Of a DNA stretch of 64,000 nucleotides, positions 55,050 through 64,000 are shown in pieces. The stretch is from Fragum whitleyi (lineage: Eukaryota > Mollusca > Bivalvia > Cardiida > Cardiidae). A model generated the notes under the pieces. The model saw nothing but the letters and a program-made list of their open reading frames with translations. It was not told where the DNA came from and made no database searches. The position numbers and the translations under genes are program-made. Location: NCBI GenBank assembly GCA_948146395.1, contig OX411543.1:48026517-48090516 (forward strand), given 5' to 3'. Numbering within the stretch: position 1 is the stretch's first letter; each line of letters begins with the position of its first letter.

Positions 55050-56070
55050 GTATTTCTTTCTTAAGCCTTGTCATGCTAATCTCGATATATTCCAGCTTTT
55101 GCAGGAGGTATAGACAAAAGTCAGACTGCATATATTTGCAGTCTGATCTTTGTATATCACCTGATTTTATCAAATTTTCAAATAAAAAAGTTTCAAAATT
55201 TTATTTTCAAAAATCAAATGCTGACTCACAACTACAAAAAAGTGTCAATTTCACGTTTTCTGCAGCACTACACTTGTTTGATCTAGGAAAAACTGGATAC
55301 ATTCTCGTATTTTAGGAAATACGTGATTCTTAAAAATATAACATGCAATAAATAATTGAATAATAAATAAATAAATAAATAAAAATATGATAATTAAACA
55401 ATGGAATGTGACAAAGAACAGATATCCTGAATGGGAGACATATAAGAAAGGGTAAGCCTTAGAGTAATAAATCAGCACTCGGCCTAATTTACATCTATTA
55501 TTTTGGAAACCGGCGCGTAGAGCTCTTTTGGTTATACGTGATTTATGACAATGTTGTCAGCGCAGTGTCGTATGACAATTCCTTTTCGGAAATTTTCTTC
55601 CTTGTGTCTCAAATTGACTGATTATAAAGGACAGATATTACAAATTCATAATTCCAATAAATTTGCCAGTCCGTCTACGAGTTAAATCAGGGTATTATTT
55701 TTTGCTTAGTTGGCGCGCTTTTTCGGGAAGATTTTAATGCGTCGTATTTAGCGATAATTGAACGTAAATGACGAAAAATGAGAGAAAGTAACGGAAATCA
55801 CCGACAAACACTTGTATCATTTTGTTTTCCATTAACGTTCCCCTAACTTGATGTTTTATCTCATTTCTGAAAGTTCAACATGTCACCAAAAATTCGCCGG
55901 AACGACGTTTAAAATACCAAAACGTATAATTAGTTATTTGTCTGTTAAGAGTCCACACCGTCGGCTCCTTATGAAATTTTAATTGCCAAAACCGATATTT
56001 TTTCTTCCTTTGTTGTGATTCCTTCAGTTGTTTCTTTCAAAATGGGAACGTTGAAATTCTTATAAGATTA
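55050..56070. other. Unassigned stretch
   Basis: It holds an (AATA)n tract at 55358-55384 and a short GCAGTCTGA / CAGACTGC inverted pair (about 55120-55146). I recognise no gene or family. Confidence 0.3.
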
Positions 56071-56120
56071 ATGTGACCTGTCACTCGAAAAAGGACAATA
56101 TGGGAAAAGTGTGAAATAGA

Positions 56121-57092
56121 TACATAACATAACATAACATATCTTTATTTTGACATTAAGCTCATAGGCTCATAGTCACAACATGAAATAATACAGATGT
56201 AGCATGTTAAGGAAATGACAATCAATGTTAAAGAAATTATACATATAACAGTTTAGATGTTTTAACACATATAAATGAAATACCATATCGTGAGAGTATT
56301 AATCTTTATGATATTATAAAATCATATAATCAAAAAATAATTTTTTCTCATAAGGAAAGCCTTTCTCAAATAAGAAGACAGTCTATTCAGTAATGTCTTA
56401 TTCGACGTATTCAGTAGCTCCACAAATTTTTGCATGTTTGGTTTACATGAATAATATTTTGGAATGAGTTTTTTTCGAATTTCAAAATAATATGGACAAC
56501 AGAGAGTAAATTGAAATTCATCTTCGACGTCTTGCAGAGTGCATAGTTGGCAGTATCTTTCGTTTCTCAGTATGTTTTCATAACGACCTGTTTCGATTCT
56601 TAGATCATGAGAATACAGACGCAGTTTACTTATAGATGTTCTACTTGATTTGGTGTCTAATAATTTTAAATAAGGTGACATTTCATAGTTTGTCTTAAAA
56701 GACTTGAAAAACTGTAAAGAGGGCGAATTTGATAAGCTTGAATGCCAATTACTTATGTAAATATCCTTAAGTCTTACTGATAAAATGGGTATGAATCTAT
56801 CGATATTGACCGACTCAGGATATAACCAAACTTCCCGAAATCCAGCATTTTCTATTAGTTGTTTAACTTTTCCCGACCAATTTGTAATATTTGGACGGTG
56901 TTCAATTTCATGCCTCTGGTATTCAACTATTGATTGGAGAATACAATTTTTTCTTTTATTGGTATAGAGTTTTATCCAATATTTTACTATTCTAATGTGC
57001 CTCCCTATTATTAATGGGTATCTACCCAGTTCTGATAACAGGGATAAGGAATTTGTAGTCATTTTTACATTGAGTATTCTTTTGCAAAATTT
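56121..57092 (-). mobile_element. 5'-truncated non-LTR retrotransposon (LINE) 3' end
   Basis: On the minus strand this holds the end of a reverse-transcriptase polyprotein frame, a short 3' UTR and a terminal (TTATG)n tail (56122-56141) preceded by ATAAAGATA. 5' truncation and a simple-repeat tail are typical of jockey/CR1-type LINEs. The host site is a C-family MITE. Confidence 0.8.
56322..57062 (-). CDS. C-terminal part of a LINE ORF2 (reverse-transcriptase polyprotein), partial
   Basis: The open frame of 246 codons (open without a start to about 57092, adding KFCKRILNV) carries LSELGRYPL, IVKYWIKL, GFREVWLYPE, LKDIYISNWH, LRIETGRYENI and a CQLCTLQDVEDEFQFTLCCPYY segment. That segment is a CxxC...H/C-like cysteine cluster of the kind found at the end of many jockey/CR1-like ORF2 proteins. 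The endonuclease and polymerase domains are missing through 5' truncation. The frame has no internal stop, which suggests a fairly recent insertion. It is not a host gene. The M at 57062 is only the first methionine in the fragment. Confidence 0.75.
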   Translation of the reverse strand: MTTNSLSLLSELGRYPLIIGRHIRIVKYWIKLYTNKRKNCILQSIVEYQRHEIEHRPNITNWSGKVKQLIENAGFREVWLYPESVNIDRFIPILSVRLKDIYISNWHSSLSNSPSLQFFKSFKTNYEMSPYLKLLDTKSSRTSISKLRLYSHDLRIETGRYENILRNERYCQLCTLQDVEDEFQFTLCCPYYFEIRKKLIPKYYSCKPNMQKFVELLNTSNKTLLNRLSSYLRKAFLMRKNYFLII

Positions 57093-57093
57093 A

Positions 57094-57532
57094 CAGTTAG
57101 TTACATCGTGAAATTGACATTCATCTCAATCAAAACCATTCTAAATCGCTCACTCAGCGCTCCATTCATTCATTCCCAAACACTCACTCATACCATTCAA
57201 AAACGATCAAACCCCTTTGAAAAACATAGAATCAACAAGGTCATTCAAAATAAATTTTGATGGAGAAAAATCCCGATTTCACTGATATGATTCAAATTAA
57301 TAGCTTCTCATAGGTTCTTGAAGAATTAGGAAGCTGTGCATAGAACTTGTATGCATATTTTATAATGAGAGGTAATCAATATCGCCAATTTTGTTCATCC
57401 TGAATAAAATTTGCGATATAGGACTACCTCCCATTAATTTCACTCAAAATTCGCTCCACTCACTCATTCAATTTCAAACCAAAATCATTCCAAAAATCAT
57501 TCACCTTGTCAATTTCACGATGTTGTTAACTG
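57094..57532 (+). mobile_element. A-family MITE at the LINE 5' junction
   Basis: CAGTTAGTTACATCGTGAAA to CACGATGTTGTTAACTG, with TA on both sides (57092-57093 and 57533-57534). A complete copy of 439 bases. Confidence 0.9.
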
Positions 57533-57749
57533 TATTGAAAAGGGGATAATTTCTATTAAATGTAAATGATTTGTCGCTTTTCTGAAATGATACACAGGAA
57601 GGTAAAATGATAATTCTGGATTCAGATAATCATAGAAATTCGAAAAGTGTCGATCCTCATCAGCCTGTACATACCGCGCATGCACTCTGAATGGGGTCGA
57701 CACTTTACTTACTAACCGCATGGTGCCTGTTCGCCTGACAGTTCACATT

Positions 57750-58483
57750 TGTGACCCGTCACGCGAAAAGGGACAATCTTGGAACTCCCTCATTCGGAAC
57801 ATCACTCGGCCATTTCCGTAAACTGCAACAGACCTCGGATGTATGTAAGGTGGATGGGTATGTAACAAAATCGTGCATTTTGTTAGGCGGAAACAGTGTA
57901 AGAAAAACTAGCAATGTAGATTTATATTTCTTACAATAAATAACGGCTGAAAAATCTTAATTTTTGAGAATGACGAATCATTCTCAAAAATTAAGATTTT
58001 TTCAGCCGTTATTTAAGAATCTAAAGAAATTGATTTTAGGATTCGATGAATTAACGTCAGTGACTTAAACGAGTAGCGCTGGCGACGTCGAATGTTTTCA
58101 CTCAAAGTTTCGAGGGCAAACGCCATTTTAACTGACGTCATCGAGTTTTTCCAAGGTTTTCCCATAATGTTGAAAATAGTCCGTCTATGTACATCCGAGG
58201 TTGATCGTGAGATTGGCCGAGTGGTTTTCCGAATGGGAACTCCCTATGATAAATATTTAAAACAGGTCTAGTTCCAGTAAAATTCAACCAGAGGTAGCAT
58301 TTCAAATACGCTTTCTCCTGGGGGTAGATTTGTAATTCTAGATTCAGAAAATGAGCCAAGTGCGGAAAGTTTTGACTCTTGTCTCTAGTTTGACTCTAGT
58401 AAGGCTAGGCGATCCGCGCAGTCTGACTAGTGTCGACACTCTACGCTCTAGCCAGATGGTCCCTTTTCCCGTGACGGGTCACA
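57750..58483. mobile_element. C-family MITE split by an I element, directly after another C element
   Basis: It starts TGTGACCCGTCACGCGAAAA, two bases after the preceding C copy ends. It finishes GTCCCTTTTCCCGTGACGGG, TCACA. Positions 57790-58236 are foreign. Confidence 0.85.
57790..58236. mobile_element. I-family (hAT-like) MITE with 8-bp duplication
   Basis: TCATTCGGAACATCACTCGG is opposed by GTGGTTTTCCGAATGG. GAACTCCC flanks it (57782-57789 and 58237-58244). The internal TTAATTTTTGAGAATGACGA hairpin is perfect. Confidence 0.85.
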
Positions 58484-58526
58484 TTTTTTTTCGATGCAAT
58501 AGGTTCGGTCTTGTTTCCACGTTTAA

Positions 58527-58748
58527 CCCTTTGCTGTTTAATCCCTGCTTTTTTACGTGCTTGTGATTTTATGATTGAGAAAACATTGTGAAAAAAGAAG
58601 AAATTGCCTGTCAGAAGCAATTTCTTCTTTTTCCAAACCATTTTTTATCCTACAGAATGGTCATTTTTCAAATTAAATCCACTTTAAATTTTCGACTGCA
58701 AAACATTTGAATTTGGACAGGTCCAAAATTTTGTAAAACAGGAAAGGG
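58527..58748. mobile_element. P-family piggyBac-like MITE, copy 2
   Basis: CCCTTTGCTGTTTAATCCCT to AAAACAGGAAAGGG between TTAA sites (58523-58526 and 58749-58752). Same orientation as copy 1. Confidence 0.8.
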
Positions 58749-59304
58749 TTAAAGCAACCCCCTTAAATTTTACTTTGCTACACACCCTTGTCAATTTATA
58801 CTTCAGAAAATATCGGGGTAAAAGAAATAAATTTATTGAAACAAGCATTGTTAGAGAATGTCAGACGATTAAAGATTACGGTGCGTTGGCCCTCCTTAAT
58901 ATTTATCGTCGATCACGACTCACGATTGGTCTTGTTAATGAATGCTAACAAAGATTTAAAAAACAGGGTATTTCAAGCCAAGTTACTAATAGGACCGCCA
59001 CACCTCACGGTTAGCTAACGTGTACCCTCGCCACGTTTCGTACACGTTATCGACACACCGTAAAACGTTTGCACACTTTGCGCTAAAAAACTTTCACAAA
59101 AATTGTAAGTGAGAGACAAGCGTGTTAAAAAGATACCGATCTTGAATCAAACGAGAGGGGAATTTCTTATTTTTTGAAGAAAACGAAAATACAGAAACGT
59201 CAAAGACAAAAAGAAAATTTTACGTTCTTTATACGATCTTCATTCATTATAAAATCGGCTCGCTGACGGAAAGTTTCTAATAAGATATCTGTATTTTGTT
59301 TTAA

Positions 59305-59525
59305 CCCTTTCCCGTTTTACAAAATTTTGGACCTGTCCAAATTCAAAGGTTTTGCAGACGAAAATTTAAAGTGCATTTAATTTGAAAAATAACCATTCAG
59401 TAGGGTAGAAAATAGTGTGGAAAAAGAAGAAATTGCTTGTCAGAAGCAATTTCTTCTTTTTTCACAATGTTTTCCAAATCATAAAATCACAGGCACGTAA
59501 AAAGCAGGGATTAAACAGTAAAGGG
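59305..59525. mobile_element. P-family piggyBac-like MITE, copy 3, inverted
   Basis: CCCTTTCCCGTTTTACAAAA to GATTAAACAGTAAAGGG between TTAA sites (59301-59304 and 59526-59529). Opposite orientation to copies 1 and 2. Confidence 0.8.
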
Positions 59526-59657
59526 TTAACGTAACAATTTCGTTTTCACGTCCTATAACTAGAAAAATAATAATAAATAAAAAAATAAGATTTGCATTGT
59601 GGTCCTGAATTGATCACATTAGTAATAATCTCAAAATTTGACAAAAAAGTGAAAGTT

Positions 59658-60006
59658 ACAGTTTATGAAATCGTGAAATTGACCATTTCCTCGATCATAA
59701 ACATTCAAAATCACTTGATCAGCGCTCCAATCATTCATTTCAAACACTCACTCGTAAATACTAGTCCCATAAATATTTGTTGTCATTGCAAACGAATCAG
59801 ACACCTCAGAATTCAAGCAAGTTAAAAAAAATCATGGATTTTTCGAGCAATTTTAATGTAGGCGTTTAGATGTTTTAGTGATTTTGAGCGATCTTGATTG
59901 ATAAGAGCGTGTATTAGGAATGGAAGAACGGGGTGCTGAGTGATTGGTTTAGAAAGGTTTTTGATCGGAGTGAGTGTCATATTCGCGTTGTTCCTAATGG
60001 GCACTG
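59658..60006. mobile_element. A-family palindromic variant, shortened
   Basis: The left end CAGTTTATGAAATCGTGAAA with CATTTCAAACACTCACTCG is followed by an inverted left end, GGGTGCTGAGTGATTGGTTT and GGAGTGAGTGTCATATTCGC. The middle is deleted. Confidence 0.6.
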
Positions 60007-60428
60007 TAAGCGTACATGTAGCCCATTTGTGGCACCAGCTGCATTGTTTTAACGTCAGTTGTAGAGGACGATCACCCTATGCCAGGCAATTATCATCTAA
60101 CTTTCGTGTTTTCGGTTCCATTCAATAAAGACAAGGGATCGGAGGAGGAAATAAAAATAAAATGAAGTTCCTCAAATACTGTATATAAGGTAGAAAAATA
60201 ATGCAAAGTAAATTAAATACTCTTTTTTTTTATTTTCCAAATTAAATCAGATTAAATTTTCACCAAACCTTTTCTTAGATGATTTTTCTTATATTAAAAT
60301 TTGTTTAAAATAAGTGTTGATGTGTATAAAAAAATCCATCAATCAATTCTTATGTTAATTGTCATGCAACTAATCCTGCACACCTTCGGAAATTTCTTAC
60401 GGATCCTTACTGATCCTTACTAACCGAA

Positions 60429-60620
60429 CAGTTATAATTATCGTGGAATTGACAAGTTGAAGATTTTTGAACTATTTTTGAATGAAACCGAATGGGTGTG
60501 TGGAACGAGTTTTGAATGAAATTTACGGGAAGTTATAGGTATCGCTAATTTTGTCCGAATTGGACGATTTTGAGTGATTTAGAATAATTTAGATCGAGTT
60601 GAATGTCAATTGAACGACTT
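60429..60620 (-). mobile_element. A-family MITE with internal deletion
   Basis: CAGTTATAATTATCGTGGAA, the half hairpin ATCGCTAATTTTGTCCGAAT and then GAGTTGAATGTCAATTGAAC. About 230 bases between the hairpin and the left end are missing. Confidence 0.65.
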
Positions 60621-60839
60621 TTGCCTCTGTCGCTGGTGTTTCATTGTAATATGATTTGTTGCGAATAAAACATTGACATGGCATGACCCATTTAAGCTGG
60701 GGTCTCATAAACGCTCCGACGTCCTTTTGTAGAATCGGTGTTAAAATCTATAATAACGCCGACTGATCGGTGCATCGACCTATTCCAATAGTGCTTTCCT
60801 CTGAGATCGACGTTGCGTCGGTGAGTTAATTCTTCAAGC

Positions 60840-60955
60840 AAAAAAAAAAAAACACCAAAAAACAAACAAACAAAGAAACATAAGAACAAACACACACACA
60901 CACTCACACACAAAAAAACGAAGAAACAAAACAAAACAAACATACAAACAAAGGC
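60840..60955 (+). repeat. A-rich / (CA)n / (AAAC)n low-complexity stretch
   Basis: Runs of A, AAACA units and CACACACACACTCACACACA. The hydrophobic, cysteine-rich minus-strand frames across it are artefacts. Confidence 0.85.
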
Positions 60956-61000
60956 ATATTAGGTACTTGAAGCAGATAAATTGTCTTTGTAAAAAAGGAA

Positions 61001-61433
61001 CTGTATTGAACATTGTGTAATTGACATTCACCTCAACCAAACCATTCAAAACCAATCGCTCAGTTCTCCAATCATTTATTCCAAACATTCACTCAAACCA
61101 TTCAAAATCGGTTCGAAGTTGTTCGTAAACGCTTCAAAATTGTTCAAAAAATTGAACTTTTCATTCCATTCAGTCAAATTATTCTACGATTTTATTGGCT
61201 GGTGTTAGTTTAAGAGCGTCTGATCGCAACGCGAATCCATAAAAATTGAAAGAACGGAGATTTCAAAAAGGAGGTAATAAATTGTTGTTAATTTCGTCCT
61301 TATTGGACGAGGGTATCGATAATGTATTATCTCCCTTGAATTTCAATCAAAACTCGTACAACACACTTATTAGATTCCATTCCTTTCCCATTCCAAATCA
61401 TTCACCTAGTCAAATTCATGTTGTTTTTAACTG
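61001..61433 (+). mobile_element. A-family MITE, full length (subfamily 2)
   Basis: CTGTATTGAACATTGTGTAA to CATGTTGTTTTTAACTG. It contains GGCTGGTGTTAGTTTAAGAG and the hairpin with stem GTCCTTATTGGAC. The right end shares its TA (61434-61435) with the next A element. Confidence 0.8.
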
Positions 61434-61435
61434 TA

Positions 61436-61872
61436 CAGTAAAGAACATCGTGAAGTTGACAAGGTGAATGATTTTGGAATGATTTCGGAATGAAATTGAA
61501 TGAGTGTATGGAGCGAGTTTTGAGTTAAATTTAGGGGAGGTTATCCAATATTGATAATTTTGTTCAAGATGAACAAAATTAGCGATATTAATTACCTCCC
61601 TTTAATAAAGTATGCATACTTATCTGTTAGTACGTCTCCGTGGGCCAATCAGACACTTTAAAGTCCACACCTTCCAATGGAATCATAGAATAAAGAGATA
61701 GATTTGAATTTATTGTTGAAAGTCTTGAGCGATTTTTAGATATTTTCTAATAATTTTGGAGCGTTTTCGATCGATTTGAGTGAGTGTTCGGAATGAATGA
61801 ATGGAGCGTCGAGTGAATGATAAAGAATGATTTTAATCGGAATGAGTGTCAATTTCACGATGTTTTTAACTG
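61436..61872 (-). mobile_element. A-family MITE, full length, back to back with the previous copy
   Basis: CAGTAAAGAACATCGTGAAG to CACGATGTTTTTAACTG, with TA on both sides; the left TA is shared with the element at 61001-61433. Confidence 0.85.
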
Positions 61873-61874
61873 TA

Positions 61875-63830
61875 TTTGTGTTTCAGCATTTAAAGGAAAA
61901 TAAAGGATGTTGGAGACGAACTTCAGTATTTGATATAGGTGTGAAAGACGTTAATTTGTGCCATCGGTTTCCAGAGAAACTGGGAAGAAATACTTTCCGT
62001 TGGTCGATTATTGCTAAAAAAGAAAAGGTCCGATACTAAGGAGAGTTCGGGGTTCCGTGACTCAATATTTCTCAGCCAACTTTATAAAGAAAAAAATGCG
62101 AAAAAGGGTGATAGTTCCTTGTTTTCTTCAAAGAAAGAAAACAAACCGCATCTGAAAAGATTCTGTTGTAGACCTTTAAAAACGATTTGAATCTTCCAAT
62201 TAGTTAGTCATATCATAACATAAAAAAGATTTCTTTATTTACCTATACTGACTTCCCCTATTTTATTTGTTTTAATCCAGCATGTAAATGTACTTTACTC
62301 AAAAACAACAACAGCAGCAACAACAACAACGGCAGCAACAACAACAACAACGGATCACATAATTGTTTTGATAAAACTTATTTACTAATCAGAAGATTTA
62401 AAGAGTATTCATACCAAAATTAATGTTCACCAACATTATTTTGACTTGTGACTAAGAAAAAAGATGATACCGCATACATTCATATTCAAGAGTAACAGAG
62501 CTATGGCTACGGAAAACGCAATCGAAATTCGGAAATGTGTCGCAATTCAAAACGGTCCGAAAAGTACAAAAGCGAGTGATTGTTTGTCAAATAATTCCCT
62601 AAAAAAAGTTTGACACATTATGGTTTTAGGACTTGTCTCTAGCGATCGTAAGGAAATTTCAAGAATAGTTTAAAAGAAAATGTTTGACTAGGTGTCCTCT
62701 TTCGTCCGCCAAAGTAGTAGTTCCTGAATAAAAACCGCGCAATATTTTTTCTAAAATTATCGTTAAAGTATTGCAGGCATCGATATTAAAAGATGACGTG
62801 ATCAAGTCACAATTAAATGACGTCATATGATCGAATTCAAATTGCGACATTAAGTAGAATGCCCAGATTTTAAGATTGAGGTTTGTAGAAAAAATGAAAT
62901 TGTTGATGTATATCAGAAATGTCGTATCTACAGATTTTATTCATTTTTTTCAAAATACGCGATTTACATGGGCGTATCTAGGACTTGAAAATTTATACGC
63001 ACTCAGAAGGAGACAAATAAGAATATATAGGATAAAGTCGATATGAGAACTGTTACAAAAGATGAATGCCCTCCGTCCGTTCCCTTTTTATGATTTGAGC
63101 GTTGGTGAATAATCGTAACATCGTGACTACAGCTTGAATAAGCTGTAGTTTCAATGTTTTGATTATTCATCAACGATAGTTTTCAACAGAGGAATTTTTC
63201 TTTTACGCACTTGCGTACATTGCGTAATGGGAGTTACGCCCTTGATTTAGTTCGAACAACGATGAAGTGCTAAGGCTATGTGTTCTCGATGTTATGGCTA
63301 TATATCTGAATCACGACTTTCATCTTTTTAAAAAAAAAAAAAAAATAGAATGTTATTAGTCACATCGAAAGAAAATGTACATATGTACAAAATGTTTAAG
63401 AGATATTGTCTCTGTAGTGAAAAAGCATGTTGTTGGTTAGTGACCGGAATATTGTATCTATGGTCTTGTTCAAGCTGCAGGTACGACATTTTGGACTGTT
63501 CAAACACAAAATGAGAAAGCTGTATATTTACAGGCTTTTGAGTGCATATCTAAATCACACCATTCAGATGTTTCACAATGAGATGTAAGTTTTAGTCAAA
63601 GCGACATAATAAAGAATAACAACAGAAAGTGACAAATGAAGCCGACCGAAATGCTCTTTCAAGGCACCGAAAGTTATCAAAGAAAATCTGAGACGGTATC
63701 ATCTAACGCATTAGCTCGAAAATACTCCGCTTTCAAGCAGCAATTGCGATGTTTAGGAAGTAAAGCAAGTGGCGAAGACGATAAACGCCCATGCGGTAGT
63801 TCAGGCTTATAAATGTCTCGCGTGCGCTCT
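61875..63830. other. Mostly unassigned stretch near the window end
   Basis: It contains a CAA/CAG tract (62303-62352) and a hairpin of about 70 bases at 63102-63172 (GTGAATAATCGTAACAT / ATGTTTTGATTATTCATC around CAGCTTGAATAAGCTG). A decayed relative of that hairpin is near 38210-38300. A poly-A run lies at 63331-63346. No gene is seen. Confidence 0.4.
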
Positions 63831-63834
63831 GTTA

Positions 63835-64000
63835 CAGTTAATCCTTCCATTTTATCGACATTCATCACGATCAAAACCATTCTAAATCGCCCACTCATAG
63901 CTCTATTTATTCTGTCCAAACACTCATTCAAATAATTTAAATTGCTACAAAATCACGCAAAAGAATAAGAGCAACAACTTCTTTGGAAATTAAAATCACG
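63835..64000 (+). mobile_element. A-family MITE, left part, cut by the window edge
   Basis: CAGTTAATCCTTCCATTTTA, CATTCATCACGATCAAAACC and TCACTCAAAT-type segments follow the A left end up to the last base. TA precedes it (63833-63834). Confidence 0.75.

Larger units (their letters stand above)
56072..57747. mobile_element. C-family MITE split by a LINE fragment and an A element
   Basis: The left part is 56072-56120 (TGTGACCTGTCACTCGAAAA to GTGTGAAATAGA). The right part is 57535-57747 (TTGAAAAGGGG to GCCTGTTCGCCTGACAGTTC and ACA). The two halves join in the order of other C copies once 56121-57534 is removed. Confidence 0.7.

Noticed and set aside
56322..57062. Host gene encoding a 246-residue protein
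   Set aside because: The motif order (LGRYPL, IETGRY, CQLC...DEFQF) is that of LINE ORF2 C-termini, and the frame sits between a (TTATG)n tail and a MITE.
60692..61088. Cysteine- and phenylalanine-rich minus-strand frames
   Set aside because: They arise from A-rich and CA-repeat DNA plus the left end of an A element.

Overview
This is a window of animal nuclear DNA. It is AT-rich, has spliceosomal introns, is crowded with interspersed repeats, and contains no operon, phage or organelle signature. The gene content and the style of the repeats point to a marine invertebrate. A lophotrochozoan, most likely a mollusc, is my best guess: the tRNA-headed SINEs and the repeat near 17.6-17.9 kb look like ones I associate with mollusc genomes. 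That guess rests on memory, not on a search.

The window holds one gene I am sure of. It is a complete orthopedia (otp) homeobox gene on the minus strand in four coding exons (29587-29518, 21348-21107, 3681-3453, 2770-2481). All splice sites are GT-AG and the phases agree (1, 0, 1). The joined frame encodes 276 residues, with a paired-class Q50 homeodomain at about residues 59-118 and a C-terminal OAR motif at about 250-270. The introns are 8.2, 17.4 and 0.7 kb. A candidate AATAAA lies about 120 bases past the stop. From 29.6 kb to the window end (34 kb upstream of otp) I find no host gene, only repeats, retrotransposon remnants and unassigned DNA.

The rest is a transposon landscape. The commonest element (family A) is a 0.43-0.44 kb mariner-type MITE with CAGTTAA termini, TA target duplications and a central hairpin. 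It is present in about 30 full or partial copies, from base 1 to base 64000. Other families are: B (TGAGCCTGTGCG ends), C (TGTGACCCGTCACG ends), D (GGGCCCGTTTTACTAAAC ends), E (an element with a hairpin over a TTAGTGTAT motif), F (a 0.41 kb unit present alone and as a 1.3 kb inverted pair), G (a second mariner-like MITE), H and J (hairpin MITEs), I (a hAT-like family with 8-9 base duplications) and P (a piggyBac-like MITE at TTAA). There are also two tRNA-derived SINE families and two LINE remnants: an endonuclease fragment at 49.4-50.1 kb and a C-terminal reverse-transcriptase-protein fragment at 56.3-57.1 kb.

Nesting is extensive and can be read from target duplications: B inside A at 1.1-1.7 kb; a Harbinger-like element inside B at 10.5-12.0 kb; an unidentified 1.3 kb insert with an 11-base duplication inside an I element at 44.8-46.6 kb; and a LINE plus an A element inside a C element beside a second C element that carries an I element (56.1-58.5 kb). 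The repeats also touch the host gene. Intron 3 of otp is built largely from MITE fragments, and the terminal repeat of a decayed A element ends next to the exon 2 acceptor, where it supplies a candidate branch point. Boundaries of repeats without a stated target duplication are approximate.
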